Origin: an uncultured Archangium sp.
Lineage (GTDB): Bacteria > Myxococcota > Myxococcia > Myxococcales > Myxococcaceae
NCBI GenBank assembly: GCA_903905455.1
Contig: CAIVGN010000222.1
Location: forward strand, 1-52,782
Length of the DNA: 52,782 nucleotides
Direction: 5' to 3'
A program made the translations under genes and the position numbers. Positions 1 through 8,183 of the stretch are shown here, in pieces. Position 1 is the first letter of the stretch; the number at the start of each line of letters is the position of its first letter. Under the pieces are notes generated by a model. That model searched no databases and was not told the DNA's origin. It saw only the letters and a list, made by a program, of their open reading frames with translations.

Positions 1-768
1 GGGCCGCATCTCGCGTCCACCGAGCGCGCAGTTGATGCCCACCGAGAACGGCTTCGCGTGGCGGATCGAGTCGTAGAACGCGCCGATGGTCTGGCCCGAG
101 AGCGTGCGCCCCGAGGCGTCGGTGATGGTCACCGACACCATCACCGGCACCCGGCGCCCGAGCGCTTCGAACACGCGCTCGATGGCGAACAGCGCCGCCT
201 TGCTGTTGAGGGTGTCGAAGATGGTCTCCACCAGCAGCACGTCCACCCCGCCCTGCAGCAGCGCGCGCACCTGCTCCTCGTAGGCGGCCGTCACCTGCGC
301 CCAGGTCACCGCGCGGAAGTCGGGGCGGTTCACGTCGGGCGACATGGACAGGGTGCGGTTGAGGGGCCCCACGGCCCCGGCCACGAAGCACTGGCGCCCC
401 GGCGTCTTCGCCTCGGCGGCGGCGGCGGCGCGGCGCGCGCACTGGGCGGCGGCCACGTTCAGGTCGGTGACCACCGCCTGCAGGTCGTAGTCGGCCTGGG
501 CGATGGAGGTGCTGGAGAAGGTGTTGGTCTCGACGAGGTCGGCGCCGGCGGCGAAGTAGCGGCCGTGGATCTCTTCGATGATGTCCGGCCGGGTGAGGCT
601 CAGGAGATCGTTGTTCCCCTTGAGGTCCTTGGGGTGCGTGGCGAAGCGCGTGCCGCGAAAGTCCTTCTCCTCGAGCCCGTAGGTCTGGATCAACGAGCCC
701 ATGGCGCCGTCGATGATGACGATGCGCTCCTGGAACAGCTTCTCGAACTCGGCGGCGGCGTGGCTCAT
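1..768 (-). CDS. metH: Methionine synthase (cobalamin-dependent), N-terminal part, runs off the window start
   Basis: This is the first 256 codons of a B12-dependent 5-methyltetrahydrofolate-homocysteine methyltransferase. The reading frame continues past base 1. The visible part is the homocysteine-binding TIM barrel: it starts [20 protein letters not shown], contains [14 protein letters not shown] (the family's DGAMG-x-x-IQ motif), [16 protein letters not shown], and ends near [10 protein letters not shown], which holds the first of the three zinc-ligand cysteines. Pterin, cobalamin and SAM-activation domains would lie outside the window. In the family this domain activates homocysteine thiolate via zinc and accepts the methyl group from methylcobalamin in the cytoplasm. 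The ATG overlaps the stop of the upstream ArsR-methyltransferase gene by four bases (ATGA), so the two should be cotranscribed and controlled by the operator at 1686-1711. Confidence is high for MetH; full length cannot be judged. Confidence 0.95.
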   Translation of the reverse strand, partial: MSHAAAEFEKLFQERIVIIDGAMGSLIQTYGLEEKDFRGTRFATHPKDLKGNNDLLSLTRPDIIEEIHGRYFAAGADLVETNTFSSTSIAQADYDLQAVVTDLNVAAAQCARRAAAAAEAKTPGRQCFVAGAVGPLNRTLSMSPDVNRPDFRAVTWAQVTAAYEEQVRALLQGGVDVLLVETIFDTLNSKAALFAIERVFEALGRRVPVMVSVTITDASGRTLSGQTIGAFYDSIRHAKPFSVGINCALGGREMRP

Positions 769-1688
769 GCGGACCTCAACTTCGCGTGGGTTTTGCGGGT
801 GCGTGTCCCCGTGAGGAGGAACGCCTTGAAGGGTGACGTGGCGTCGCGCGCCGCGGGCACGGTCTGCTCGGCGTCGAGGCCGACGGCGCGCATCGCCTTC
901 TCGACGGTGACCGGGTCGAGCCCGAGGTGCTGGTGGCCCAGGCGCGCGCGCACCCAGGTCTCGTCGTGGGGCAACAGCTCGAGCACCACCATGCGCCCGC
1001 CCACCTTGAGCAGCCGCGCGCCCTCGCCCAGCACCGCCTCGATGCTGCTGACGTGGTGCAGGCTCTGCGAGACCACCACCAGGTCGACGCTCGAAGACGG
1101 CAGGGGCAGCTGCTCGAGGTCGGCCGCGAGGAAGGTGATGTTCTTGAGCCCCTGGCGCGCCGCCTCGGCCCGGGCCTTGGTGAGCGCGGATTCGCTGCGG
1201 TCGATGGCCGTCACCCGCCTCGCCCAGCGCGCGAGCTCCACCGTGAGCACCCCGGTGCCGCAGCCGAAGTCCACCACCTCCAGCGGGGGCAGCAACGAGG
1301 CCAGGGCCGCGCTCCACAGGCGCCACGACTGGCCCGGCTCGAGCAGCTTCTCGTTGAGCGTCTGCACGTCTTCGCGCCGCCGCAGCAGCTCGGTCAGCCG
1401 CGCCTTGTCACCCAGCGTGTCGGGCGCGCCGCGGGCCAGCTTGATCAACGGCCAGAGGGCCGCCTTCTCGTCGATGGCCAGCGAGTAGTAGGTGAAGCCG
1501 CCGTGCCGCTCCTCGCGGATGAGGTCGAGCGCCTTGAGCCGCGTCAGGTGGTGCGAGACCGACGACTGGGCCACGCCCACCAGCGACACCACCTCCGAGA
1601 CGTTGAGCCGCGCCTCGACGATGAGCCGCAAGATGCGCAGCCGCGTCGGGTCGCCCAGCGCTCGGAACGCCTCGGTCAAAGAGTCCAT
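765..1688 (-). CDS. ArsR-family regulator fused to a class I SAM-dependent methyltransferase
   Basis: 307 residues. Residues about 1-95 form a winged-helix ArsR domain ([14 protein letters not shown], then [19 protein letters not shown] as recognition helix and HGGFTYYSL as wing). It lacks the CVC metal-binding loop, so metal sensing is unlikely. Residues about 140-285 are a Rossmann methyltransferase domain with motif [12 protein letters not shown], an acidic residue in VTAIDRS, and [11 protein letters not shown]. Fusions of this type beside metH or ahcY are known in proteobacteria and resemble the SahR/SamR group of methionine-cycle regulators that respond to S-adenosyl metabolites; assigning this protein to that group is my inference. 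It is the first gene of a two-gene operon with metH. The ATG sits inside an 8-bp-arm inverted repeat, so autorepression is likely. The effector (SAM or SAH) and any residual methyltransferase activity cannot be read from sequence. Confidence 0.88.
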   Translation of the reverse strand: MDSLTEAFRALGDPTRLRILRLIVEARLNVSEVVSLVGVAQSSVSHHLTRLKALDLIREERHGGFTYYSLAIDEKAALWPLIKLARGAPDTLGDKARLTELLRRREDVQTLNEKLLEPGQSWRLWSAALASLLPPLEVVDFGCGTGVLTVELARWARRVTAIDRSESALTKARAEAARQGLKNITFLAADLEQLPLPSSSVDLVVVSQSLHHVSSIEAVLGEGARLLKVGGRMVVLELLPHDETWVRARLGHQHLGLDPVTVEKAMRAVGLDAEQTVPAARDATSPFKAFLLTGTRTRKTHAKLRSA

Positions 1689-1726
1689 CGACGCATGTAG
1701 ATACGTCGATGCGACCGAATGAGCAA
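1686..1726 (-). promoter_or_regulatory. Predicted leaderless promoter and operator of the arsR-metH operon
   Basis: On the minus strand a -35-like TTGCTC (1721-1726) is followed by 17 bases and a -10-like TATCTA (1698-1703), with the ATG at 1688 only nine bases beyond. Transcription would start at or within a few bases of the ATG. A perfect inverted repeat, CATCGACG (1686-1693) and CGTCGATG (1704-1711) with a 10-bp spacer, covers the -10 box and the start codon. The size and position suit a dimeric ArsR-family autorepressor. Promoter calling by eye is uncertain; the inverted repeat itself is exact. Confidence 0.6.
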
Positions 1727-1733
1727 CCCCCGC

Positions 1734-4316
1734 TCACCGCCGGGCGGCCAGCCAGCCCTCGACGTCCTCGCCCCACATGGGGCGGGCGAAGAGGTAGCCC
1801 TGCGCCACCTGGCACCCCACCCCGCGCAGGAACTCGGCCTGGTCGGTGGTCTCCACGCCCTCGGCCACCACCCGGTGCCGCAGGGTGTGGGCCAGCGCGA
1901 TGACCGAGCCCACCACCGCCTCGTTGCGGCCGTCGCTCCCCAGGGCCGGGAGGAACGACTTGTCGATCTTCAGGGTGTCGATGGGCAGCTCGCGCAGCGA
2001 GGCCAGCGACGAGTAGCCGGTGCCGAAGTCGTCGAGGGCGAAGTGCACCCCCTCGGCCTTGAGGCGGTTCATGATCTCGATGCTCTGGGCGAGGTTCTTG
2101 ATGGCCACCCGCTCGGTGATCTCCAGCTCCAGCAGCTCGCCCGGCCAGTTGGCCTCCGCGAGCCCGGAGAGGATCTGCGAGGCGAGGTCGGCCTGGCCGA
2201 AGTGGCTCGCCGCGAGGTTCACCGCGAGGCGGAAGGGGGGCAGCCCGCGCGCCCTCCATTCCTTGGCCTGGCGCAGGGCCGCGCCGAGCACCCACTGGCT
2301 GATGGGCAGGATGAGCCCGCTTTCCTCGGCCACGGGGATGAACTCCGCGGGGCCGGGGTTGCCCAGGGCCGCGTGGTTCCACCGCAGCAGCGCCTCGACG
2401 CCGCGCACCCGCCCGTCGGCGAGGTCCACCTGGGGCTGGAACGCGAGCCGGAACTCACCGGCGGGGATGGCGTTGCGCAGCGCCGTGGTGAGGGCCGCCC
2501 GCTTGGCCACCCGCGCGGCCATGTCGGCGCTGAAGAAGCGCGCCCCGTTCCGCCCGTCGGACTTGGCCTGGTACATCGAGGTGTCGGCGTTCTTGAGCAG
2601 CGCCTGCGCGTCGGCCCCGTCGTCCGGGTACAACGCCATGCCGATGGACGCCGTCACCCGCAGGGTGTGGCCGTTGAGCACGTAGGGCGCGAGCACCGCG
2701 GTCAAGATGCGCTCGGAGCACCGCTGCGCGATGTCCTGGCCCGCGCCGGGCAGCACCACCACGAACTCGTCACCGCCCAGCCGGCTCACGGTGTCCTCTT
2801 CGCGCACCGCCCCGCGCAGCCGCCGCGCCAGCTCGATGAGCAGCAGGTCGCCCACGTCGTGGCCCAGGGTGTCGTTGATCTCCTTGAACCGGTCGAGGTC
2901 GAGGAACATCACCACGAACTGCCCGTCGCTGCGCTGCGCCGCGCGAATGGCCTGCTCGATGCGGTCGCGCAGCAGGTTGCGGTTGGGCGCGCCGGTCAGG
3001 GTGTCGAAGTAGGCCAGCCGCTCGACCTCGGCCTCGGCGAACTTGCGCCGGCTGATGTCGCTGAAGACCGCCACGTGGTGCGTGAGGTGCCCGCTGCTGT
3101 CGAGCACCCGGCTCAGGCTCAGCCACTCGGGGTACTCCTCGCCGCTCTTGCGCCGGTTCCAGATCTCCCCTTCCCAGCGGTTGGTGGCGTTCAACGTCTT
3201 CCACAGCTGCTCGAAGAACTCGGGCCCGTGGCGCCCCGACGAGAGCACCGACGGCTTGCGGCCCAGCACCTCGGCCTCGCTGTAGAGCGTCACCGTCTCG
3301 AAGGCCGGGTTGACCGAGATGATCCGGTTCTCGGCGTCGGTGATCATGATCGCCTCCGAGCCCTGGCTGAAGGCCCGCGAGGCGAGCTGCAGCCGCACCT
3401 CCTGCTGGCGCAGCTCGCTGATGTCGGAGTTCACGCCGCCGATGCCGATGACCGCCCCGCCGGGGTCGCGCAGGGGGAACTTCTGGCTGATGAACACCCG
3501 CTCGCCGGCCTCGCCGTGCACCGTCTCCTCGGTGAGCTGCGGCTGGCCGGTGGCGAGCACCTTCAGGTCGTGGTCGCGGTGCGCCTGGGCGTCGTCGCGC
3601 TGGAGCCACGCCTCGCGGGTGAAGCCGATGACCTGCTCGCGGCGCCGGCCCAGCTGGCGCAGCAGGGCGTCGTTGGCCAGCAGGCAGCGCCCCTGGCGAT
3701 CGAAGGCGAACATCAGCGCCGAGCTGTTGTCGAGCAGCGCCTGGAACAGCCGCCGCTCGCGGTCCTGGGTCTCGGCGCAGGTGCGGTCGACGAACACCAC
3801 CAGCGCGCGGGCCTCGGCCTCCGGGTCCTGGGACAGCGAGATGAGGTGCGCCTCGGTGGGCACCCGCGTGCCGTCGCGGCGGCAGATGATCAACCGCGGC
3901 AACACCCGCGGCTCGTCCGAGGGGGGCGCGTGCAGCGCCTCGAGCAAGGTGGCCTGCGAGGCCTCGTCGAGCACCCGCAGCACCGAGCGGTTGAGCCCCG
4001 CCCCGTTGACGTCTCCGAAGAGCGCCAGGGCGCGCGGGTTGGCCTGGGTCACGAGATCGCGGTGCGAGATGACCACCGCCGGCAGGGGCATGCCGTCGAA
4101 GAGCACCTGGTACTGGGCGAGCGCCGCGCTGGCCTCCTCGTGGGCGCACCGCAGTTGCTCGTTCTGAAGCTCGAGCTCGACCTGGTAGGTGCTCAGGTCT
4201 TCGACGAGCTGTTGCAGGGTCGGCGCCCCCTCGGCGAAGCCCGACCTCCCCAGCTCGAGCGAACGCCGCGCGCGCACGCGCAGCTCGTCGAGGTTGTTGC
4301 GGCGATTGGCCGTCAT
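1734..4316 (-). CDS. PAS-PAS-PAS-GGDEF-EAL cyclic-di-GMP synthase/phosphodiesterase
   Basis: 860 residues, cytoplasmic, no membrane segment seen. A coiled-coil-like start (about 30-70) leads into three PAS-type domains (about 70-185, 190-305, 310-425), then a GGDEF domain (about 430-600) and an EAL domain (about 615-860). The GGDEF signature is intact (GGDEF at 514-518) and an RxxD inhibitory site (REED, 505-508) lies five residues before it. The EAL domain keeps EALLRW at 641, the DDFGTGYSSL loop and AEGVET, so both activities look possible. In such proteins PAS domains sense a ligand or redox state and tune c-di-GMP turnover. The ATG overlaps the stop of the upstream CheB-CheR gene (ATGA), so it is the downstream partner in that operon. 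Only 45 bases separate its stop from the start of the ArsR gene. Confidence 0.93.
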   Translation of the reverse strand: MTANRRNNLDELRVRARRSLELGRSGFAEGAPTLQQLVEDLSTYQVELELQNEQLRCAHEEASAALAQYQVLFDGMPLPAVVISHRDLVTQANPRALALFGDVNGAGLNRSVLRVLDEASQATLLEALHAPPSDEPRVLPRLIICRRDGTRVPTEAHLISLSQDPEAEARALVVFVDRTCAETQDRERRLFQALLDNSSALMFAFDRQGRCLLANDALLRQLGRRREQVIGFTREAWLQRDDAQAHRDHDLKVLATGQPQLTEETVHGEAGERVFISQKFPLRDPGGAVIGIGGVNSDISELRQQEVRLQLASRAFSQGSEAIMITDAENRIISVNPAFETVTLYSEAEVLGRKPSVLSSGRHGPEFFEQLWKTLNATNRWEGEIWNRRKSGEEYPEWLSLSRVLDSSGHLTHHVAVFSDISRRKFAEAEVERLAYFDTLTGAPNRNLLRDRIEQAIRAAQRSDGQFVVMFLDLDRFKEINDTLGHDVGDLLLIELARRLRGAVREEDTVSRLGGDEFVVVLPGAGQDIAQRCSERILTAVLAPYVLNGHTLRVTASIGMALYPDDGADAQALLKNADTSMYQAKSDGRNGARFFSADMAARVAKRAALTTALRNAIPAGEFRLAFQPQVDLADGRVRGVEALLRWNHAALGNPGPAEFIPVAEESGLILPISQWVLGAALRQAKEWRARGLPPFRLAVNLAASHFGQADLASQILSGLAEANWPGELLELEITERVAIKNLAQSIEIMNRLKAEGVHFALDDFGTGYSSLASLRELPIDTLKIDKSFLPALGSDGRNEAVVGSVIALAHTLRHRVVAEGVETTDQAEFLRGVGCQVAQGYLFARPMWGEDVEGWLAARR

Positions 4317-6808
4317 GCGTGCCCCCCCTGCGGTCTGCCGTGCTGCTGCAACGAGATGTCGAGGTGGCTCACCACCGCGCGAAGGTCGGCGAGCGCCAGC
4401 GGGGCGACGCGCATGCGGTACCAGCGCAGCAGCGTCGGCGCGTGGCACGGGTACTCCATGGAGAAGGCCGGCAGCTCGCCGCTGAGCACGCCCTGCAGGC
4501 CGCGCAGGGCGTCGCGCCCCTGCTCGCCCGGGGCCTCGGGGCCCAGCGGCCCGCGGCAGGCGTCGAGGTAGCTGGCGCCGGGGCCGGAGCGCGCGAGGGC
4601 CGGGTCTCCGTTGGCGCGGGCGAAGCGTCGCCAGGCCTCGTTGACCAGCCGGATGATGCCCTGGCCGTCGAGCACCGCCACGTGCTCCGGCAGGGCGTCG
4701 AGCACGCGCTGGAAGCCGCGCAGGTCGTGGAAGGCGGTGATGTCCACCAGGCTGGCCACCGCGCCGCCGCCGTCGCGCGGCCGCAGGCGCACCAGCACCG
4801 AGCGCTGCCCGTCGACCGCGGCCACCGCCCGCTCCGAGGATTGCGACGCCTGCAAGACGCCGGCGAGGTCGCGCCCCAGGTCGGGGTACACCAGCTCGCC
4901 GGTGAGCTCCTCGAGGGGCCGGCCCACGTCGTCGGCGCGCAGGCCCAGCACCTGCGCCGCCTCGACGCTCAGCCGCGCCACGTGGCCCCGCGGGTCGAGC
5001 ACCAGGGTGGCCGTGCCCGCGCCCCGCGAGAGCCCGTCGAGCTCGCCGTTGACCCGGTCGAGGTGCGCGAGGTGCTCGCGGTATTCCTGGTTCACCGTGC
5101 CCAGCTCGGCGTTGGCGAGGGTCAGCTGCTCGATGGTGCGCTGGAGCTCGGCGTTGGTGGCCATCAGCTCCTCGTTGATGCTCTGCAGCTCGTCGAAGTT
5201 CGCCTCCGCGCCCTCGTCGTTGCCGCGCACCACCACCGGCGACGGGCCGCGGTTCAGGGCCGAGCGCGCCACCATCGAGGGGACCGCCTCGCGCACCAGC
5301 TGCAGGCTCGAGACGTGCTCCACGTGGCCCACGCGCTCGAAGAGCTTGTGCCGCGCGTCGACGGGCCGGAACCCCTGCGGATCGGCGCCCAGGGACTCGC
5401 TGGGGCCCAGCAGCAGGTAGCCCCCGGGGCTCACCGCGTACTGCAGCGAGCGCAGCGCGCGCGCCTGGGCCGGGGCGTCGAAGTAGATGAGGGTGTTGCG
5501 GCACACCACGAGGTCCATGCGGCGGAACGGCGGGTCGCACAGCAGGTTGTGGCGCGCGAAGACCACGCACTGCCGCAGCTCCTTGTTGACCGTCATCACC
5601 TCGCCTGAGCGGGTGAAGAAGCGGTGCAGCCGCTCGGCCGAGAGCTCCGAGAGGGCGGACAGCGGGTAGTGCGCGCCGCGGCCGGTCTCCACGCACGCCG
5701 GGTCCACGTCGGTGGCGAAGATCTTCAGGTCGACGCGGCGCCCCTCGCGCTCGAAGGCCTCGAGGAAGGCCATGGCCAGGCTGTAGGCCTCTTCACCCGT
5801 CGCGCCGCCGGCGGTCCACACGCGCACCGGCTCGTCGGGGGCCTTGCTGCGCACCAGCGCGCGCACCGCCGTCTGGGCCAGCAGCTCGAAGGTGGCCGGG
5901 TCGCGGAAGAAGCGGGTGACGGCGATGAGCAGCGCGCGCTGCAGCGTCAGCAGCTCGTCGCGATCTCCCTGGGCCAGGGCGCGGTACTCGGCCAGCGTCG
6001 GGGTGCGCCGGGCCACCATGCGCTGCTCGACCTGCTGGAGCACGTGGGCCGGCTTGTAAGCGCGGAAGTCGACCCCGCCCGCCTCGAAGAGCAGGCGGTG
6101 CAGCGGCTCGAGGGCCTGACCGCGGGGCGCGGTCTCGGGGGCCTGGGCCTGGGCCTGGTGGCGCTCGCGCAGCAGCGCCTGCAGGCGCACGGGCATCTCG
6201 GCCGGCGCGAGCACCGCGTCGACCAGGCCGGTGGCCAACACGCTGCGGGGCATGCCGTCGAAGCGTGCGGTCTCGGCCCGCTGGGCGACGAGGAAGCCGC
6301 CAGCGGCGTTGATGGCCACCGCGCCGTGCGTGCCGTCGGAGCCGGTGCCCGAGAGCACCACGGCCACCGCGTGCGCCCCGAAGACCTCCGCCGCCGAGTT
6401 GAAGAAGACGTCGATGGGCAGGCTGAACCCCGGCCGCGGCGTCGTCGCGAAGCGCAGCCAGCCCTGGTGCACCTGCATCAGCGCGCCGGGCGCCACGAGG
6501 TACACGTGGCCCTCCTGCAGCGGCAGCTCCCCGGCCACCTCGACCACGGGCAGCGCCGTGTGCCGGCCCAGGCGCTCGGAAGGCAGGCGCTCGTCCCCCG
6601 CGAGGGGCACGACGACCACCAGCGCCGCGCCCAGGTCGGGCGGGCAGGCCTCGAGGAACTGCGCCAACGCGTCGACGCCGCCGATCGAGGCGCCGATGCT
6701 GATCAGCGGGCCCTCGAAAGGACGGGGGGCCTGCTCCGGGGTCACTCTCGCCGTCGTCGCCAGACAGGTCATCGCGTGCAGTGCCCCCCCTTCGTCCTTC
6801 GTCGTCAC
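4313..6808 (-). CDS. CheB-CheR-PAS hybrid chemotaxis-type protein with a CheB domain lacking its catalytic histidine
   Basis: 831 residues from a GTG at 6808; an ATG at 6772 preceded by a G-rich Shine-Dalgarno-like stretch is an alternative start. Residues about 34-210 are CheB methylesterase-like (ISIGASIGGVDAL with nucleophile S41, VVLSGTGSDGTHG with the Asp). The segment that normally reads VVQHL around the catalytic His reads VVVPL here, with Pro68 in that position. Residues about 235-500 are a CheR methyltransferase with AGGATGEEAYSLAM, FATDVDP and VVCRNTLIYF. A coiled coil (about 535-595) and two PAS-like domains follow. Such fusions methylate receptors or act in non-chemotactic signalling. 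Its stop overlaps the start of the GGDEF-EAL gene, and a response regulator gene lies 35 bases upstream, so the three probably form one operon. No receptor gene is visible in the window. Confidence 0.9.
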   Translation of the reverse strand: MTTKDEGGALHAMTCLATTARVTPEQAPRPFEGPLISIGASIGGVDALAQFLEACPPDLGAALVVVVPLAGDERLPSERLGRHTALPVVEVAGELPLQEGHVYLVAPGALMQVHQGWLRFATTPRPGFSLPIDVFFNSAAEVFGAHAVAVVLSGTGSDGTHGAVAINAAGGFLVAQRAETARFDGMPRSVLATGLVDAVLAPAEMPVRLQALLRERHQAQAQAPETAPRGQALEPLHRLLFEAGGVDFRAYKPAHVLQQVEQRMVARRTPTLAEYRALAQGDRDELLTLQRALLIAVTRFFRDPATFELLAQTAVRALVRSKAPDEPVRVWTAGGATGEEAYSLAMAFLEAFEREGRRVDLKIFATDVDPACVETGRGAHYPLSALSELSAERLHRFFTRSGEVMTVNKELRQCVVFARHNLLCDPPFRRMDLVVCRNTLIYFDAPAQARALRSLQYAVSPGGYLLLGPSESLGADPQGFRPVDARHKLFERVGHVEHVSSLQLVREAVPSMVARSALNRGPSPVVVRGNDEGAEANFDELQSINEELMATNAELQRTIEQLTLANAELGTVNQEYREHLAHLDRVNGELDGLSRGAGTATLVLDPRGHVARLSVEAAQVLGLRADDVGRPLEELTGELVYPDLGRDLAGVLQASQSSERAVAAVDGQRSVLVRLRPRDGGGAVASLVDITAFHDLRGFQRVLDALPEHVAVLDGQGIIRLVNEAWRRFARANGDPALARSGPGASYLDACRGPLGPEAPGEQGRDALRGLQGVLSGELPAFSMEYPCHAPTLLRWYRMRVAPLALADLRAVVSHLDISLQQHGRPQGGHA

Positions 6809-6843
6809 GGCGCGGCGGCCTCTTCAGCCGCCGGTTCTCGAAA

Positions 6844-7989
6844 TCAGGCGGCGCGGGCCGTTTCGCCCTCGTCGGGCACCGCGACCATCAGCGGCTCGCG
6901 CACCCCGACGGTGGCCGCGAAGTTGCGCAGCCGCACCATGAGCCCGTCGGACACCTCGTGGCCGCGGGTGATGAGCAGGCCCCCGGCGCGCGTGCGCACG
7001 TCTTCGACCAGCACCATGCCCGCCTGCAGCCCCTGGATGGTGATGGAGCGCCGGGCGCGCTCGCCGAACAGGATGCCCCCGAGCTTCTTGAGGGCGTCGA
7101 CCAGGAACCGGTCCACCCGCTGATCAGCCTCGAGCGCGGTGACGATGGCGGCCAGGGGTTCGCCCACGAAGTGGCGGCGCTCGATCATGGCGGCCACGCG
7201 CAGGGTGGACTCCTCGAGCGAGCGCATGGGGGAGGTGAGCTCGTCGTCGGTGGACAGGGCCTCGAGCAGCGCCAACACCGGCTCGATGCGCGGCAGGTGT
7301 CGCAGCAGTTGCTGGGGGACCTTCTTCGAGCGGTCGACCATGGAGCGCTCGACCTCGCTCAGGTGCTCCCCGGCACTCCACTTGCGCCACACCTCCGAGG
7401 GCAGGGTGATGACCCCCATCTGCGAGAGCGACGCGGCCATCTCCAGGGGCCAGCGCCGCGCGAGGCCCGCTTCCTTCGCGAGCGCCGAGACCACGCGCCG
7501 CAGCCGCCGGGCGCGCCCGAAGGCCTCGGGGTTGGCCAGGGCCAGCGCCTCGGACAGCGCGTCGATGCTGCCGGTGAGCGTCTGTTCGAGCAGCTCGCGC
7601 TCGGCGATGATCAGGCGCTTCTGTTCGACCGCGGCGTCGAGCGCGCCCAGGAGGACCTCGCGCTTCGCCGGCTTGATCAGGAAGCGGAAGACCTGGCCGT
7701 CGTTGATCGCCGCCGCCGCCGCCTCGAGGTCGGAATGCCCGGACAGGACGACACGGGTGGCGTCGGGCTGCGTCTTCCTGATGCGCTTGAGAAGCTCGGT
7801 GCCGCTCATCTGCGGCATGCGCATGTCGCTGACCACCACGTCGAAGGTCTTCTGGGCGACATGCTGCAGCGCGTCGATCGGGTTCGAGGCGAGCGAGAGC
7901 TCGTAGCGCCCGTGCAGCAGCCGACTGATGCTCTCGAGCACCGGCTCTTCGTCGTCGACGAAGAGGATCTTCGGCAGCGTGCTGGTCAT
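6844..7989 (-). CDS. Response regulator with degenerate HD-GYP-like output domain
   Basis: 381 residues from the ATG at 7989, chosen because the receiver domain starts at once and a GTGAGG Shine-Dalgarno-like sequence precedes it; the frame is open further upstream but without typical coding content. Residues 7-120 are a complete receiver (DDE at 12-14, phospho-acceptor Asp55 in SDMRMP, Ser/Lys switch residues LSGH and IKP). The rest is helical and laid out like RpfG-type HD-GYP regulators, but where an HD domain reads AALLHDIGKI this protein reads AASLSQMGVI, so the HD dyad is missing and no GYP motif is visible. It therefore probably has no phosphodiesterase activity and may act by protein contact or c-di-GMP binding. 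It leads the minus-strand operon and is divergent from the HDOD regulator at 8184. Confidence 0.85.
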   Translation of the reverse strand: MTSTLPKILFVDDEEPVLESISRLLHGRYELSLASNPIDALQHVAQKTFDVVVSDMRMPQMSGTELLKRIRKTQPDATRVVLSGHSDLEAAAAAINDGQVFRFLIKPAKREVLLGALDAAVEQKRLIIAERELLEQTLTGSIDALSEALALANPEAFGRARRLRRVVSALAKEAGLARRWPLEMAASLSQMGVITLPSEVWRKWSAGEHLSEVERSMVDRSKKVPQQLLRHLPRIEPVLALLEALSTDDELTSPMRSLEESTLRVAAMIERRHFVGEPLAAIVTALEADQRVDRFLVDALKKLGGILFGERARRSITIQGLQAGMVLVEDVRTRAGGLLITRGHEVSDGLMVRLRNFAATVGVREPLMVAVPDEGETARAA

Positions 7990-8183
7990 GGCGGCCTCAC
8001 CCCGCACGACCCCACGTCGCGCAGCCCTCACGCAAAGCAAGGCGGGTGCCGCGCCCATGTGTGCGCCAGCGGGGCGGAGGGGGTGGGTCAAGGACCGCAA
8101 GTCTGCGCGAGGCGACTCACTCCCCTGACGAGAGGAGCACATCTGCCGCGCGGGCGCCGGGGCCTGCCGTTAGGCGTTGAAGG
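7990..8183. promoter_or_regulatory. Divergent intergenic region between two response-regulator operons
   Basis: These 194 bases separate the minus-strand regulator/CheBR/c-di-GMP operon from the plus-strand HDOD/corrinoid/histidine-kinase operon and must hold promoters for both. I could not pick a convincing -35/-10 or -24/-12 pair, and I see no strong palindrome. A minus-strand TTGACC near 8086-8091 is the best -35 candidate, but it lacks a clear -10 partner. Confidence 0.4.

Noticed and set aside
4317-5696. Minus-strand open frame extending the GGDEF-EAL protein upstream to about 5696
   Set aside because: The extension is arginine/proline-rich antiparallel-frame noise within the CheB-CheR gene. 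The ATG at 4316 overlaps that gene's stop and starts directly before the coiled-coil/PAS region.
7990-8142. N-terminal extension of the pseudo-HD response regulator
   Set aside because: The extra residues have no receiver features, and a Shine-Dalgarno-like sequence stands before the ATG at 7989.
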